Shown piece by piece: positions 6,757-7,138 of a DNA stretch of 7,138 nt (positions are counted from its first letter, which is position 1; each line of letters opens with the position of its first letter). The position numbers and the translations under genes were made by a program. The notes beneath the pieces were generated by a model. It saw only the letters and a list, made by a program, of their open reading frames with translations. It was not told the DNA's origin and did no database searches. The DNA comes from Cyanobacteria bacterium NC_groundwater_1444_Ag_S-0.65um_54_12 (GTDB lineage Bacteria; Cyanobacteriota; Sericytochromatia; S15B-MN24; VGJW01): NCBI GenBank assembly GCA_016267585.1, contig JACQUT010000408.1, forward strand, positions 1 through 7,138, given 5' to 3'.

Positions 6757-7138
6757 TCAACTTCGACCGCTCTCGGTCGATTGGGCCAGCATGGCCTCGG
6801 CTTCACTCTTGAGCAAATTGGCTTGGTTAGCAGTTGCTATCACGCGCTGCGTACTGTGTATTTGGTGTTCGAATATCCGCCATGCCGCATCTAGCAAATC
6901 GAATATGGCCGGATCGGTGACGCTGTAGCGCACGAAATTGCCGTCTTTACAGAATCGAACGAGATTCTTGGAACGCAGAACTGCTAGCTGTTGCGAAACT
7001 ATCGCTCCATCGGCTTGTACGCGCTTGGTCAGTTCACCCACTGTACACTCGCCATGCCGTAGCGCATCCAGCAAACCGATTCGTAACGGGTTGGCAAGCG
7101 CCTTGAAGAAATCAGCTTTGAAGAGCCTGGCCTCATTC
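6757..7138 (-). CDS. ArsR/SmtB-family winged-helix transcriptional regulator, 5' end at window edge
   Basis: The visible 126 residues begin NEARLFKADFFKALANPLRIGLLDAL, the usual first helices of ArsR proteins. The winged helix follows, with recognition helix AIVSQQLAVLRSKNLV and wing FCKDGNFVRYSV, then a dimerisation helix (DPAIFDLLDAAWRIFEHQI) and a polar C-terminal helix. The base at 7138 is a G directly before the AAT codon, as expected if an ATG lies across the edge. The gene is thus probably missing only its initiator, though a longer N-terminus cannot be excluded. The metal motif of classic ArsR (ELCVCDL) is not present; the same place reads GECTVGEL. Two cysteines remain, 31 and 63 counting from the visible Asn. 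The family usually represses its own operon and lets go on binding a metal or on thiol oxidation. Its place 47 bases before hyfB in the same direction suggests it controls the hyf genes. The inducer is unknown. Confidence 0.88.
   Translation of the reverse strand, partial: NEARLFKADFFKALANPLRIGLLDALRHGECTVGELTKRVQADGAIVSQQLAVLRSKNLVRFCKDGNFVRYSVTDPAIFDLLDAAWRIFEHQIHSTQRVIATANQANLLKSEAEAMLAQSTESGRS
6763..6780 (-). terminator. Perfect 7-bp hairpin at the 3' end of the regulator gene
   Basis: TCGACCG (6763-6769) and CGGTCGA (6774-6780) form a perfect GC-rich stem with a four-base loop. It covers the last codons of the regulator, just before its stop. Read in the direction of transcription it is followed by AGTTGACGGC and not by a T-run, so it is not a canonical intrinsic terminator. 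It could slow polymerase, stabilise an mRNA end or lower readthrough into hyfB. It could also be chance within the coding sequence. Confidence 0.3.

Overview
The window holds one compact, entirely minus-strand gene cluster. Read in the direction of transcription (from high to low coordinates) it runs: ArsR/SmtB-family regulator (5' end cut by the right window edge), hyfB, hyfC, hyfE, hyfF, hyfG, and the first 36 codons of hyfH, which continues past the left edge. There is no intergenic stretch over 50 bases. Several junctions are 4-base ATGA overlaps or gaps of 2 to 4 bases, so this looks like one translationally coupled operon. No RNA genes, insertion sequences, CRISPR arrays or plus-strand genes can be supported.

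The hyf genes encode a membrane complex of the complex I / group 4 [NiFe]-hydrogenase superfamily. HyfB and HyfF are antiporter-like (NuoL/M/N-type) proton channel subunits. HyfC is the NuoH-like membrane anchor, HyfE a NuoK-like small membrane subunit, HyfG a fused NuoC-NuoD-like large subunit, and HyfH a polyferredoxin-type electron-transfer subunit. The small subunit (HyfI/NuoB-like) would be expected just beyond the left edge. Compared with E. coli hyfABCDEFGHI, hyfA and hyfD are absent from the stretch seen, leaving two antiporter-type subunits.

The main finding is that the large subunit has neither of the two CxxC motifs that bind the NiFe centre. The L1 site reads ETTAGDST and the L2 site DPSFHNW, and none of its 16 cysteines is in a CxxC arrangement. 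The membrane-arm residues thought to carry protons are intact. This therefore should not be a hydrogenase despite its names. It fits the poorly understood energy-converting hydrogenase-related (Ehr) complexes, which are thought to couple another redox reaction to ion translocation. The ArsR-type regulator directly upstream suggests control by a metal, thiol or redox signal.

The organism is probably a proteobacterium of moderate GC content; clusters of the hyfBCEFGHI type occur in chemolithoautotrophs and other proteobacteria. The sequence alone does not fix genus, and nothing marks the region as a recent acquisition.
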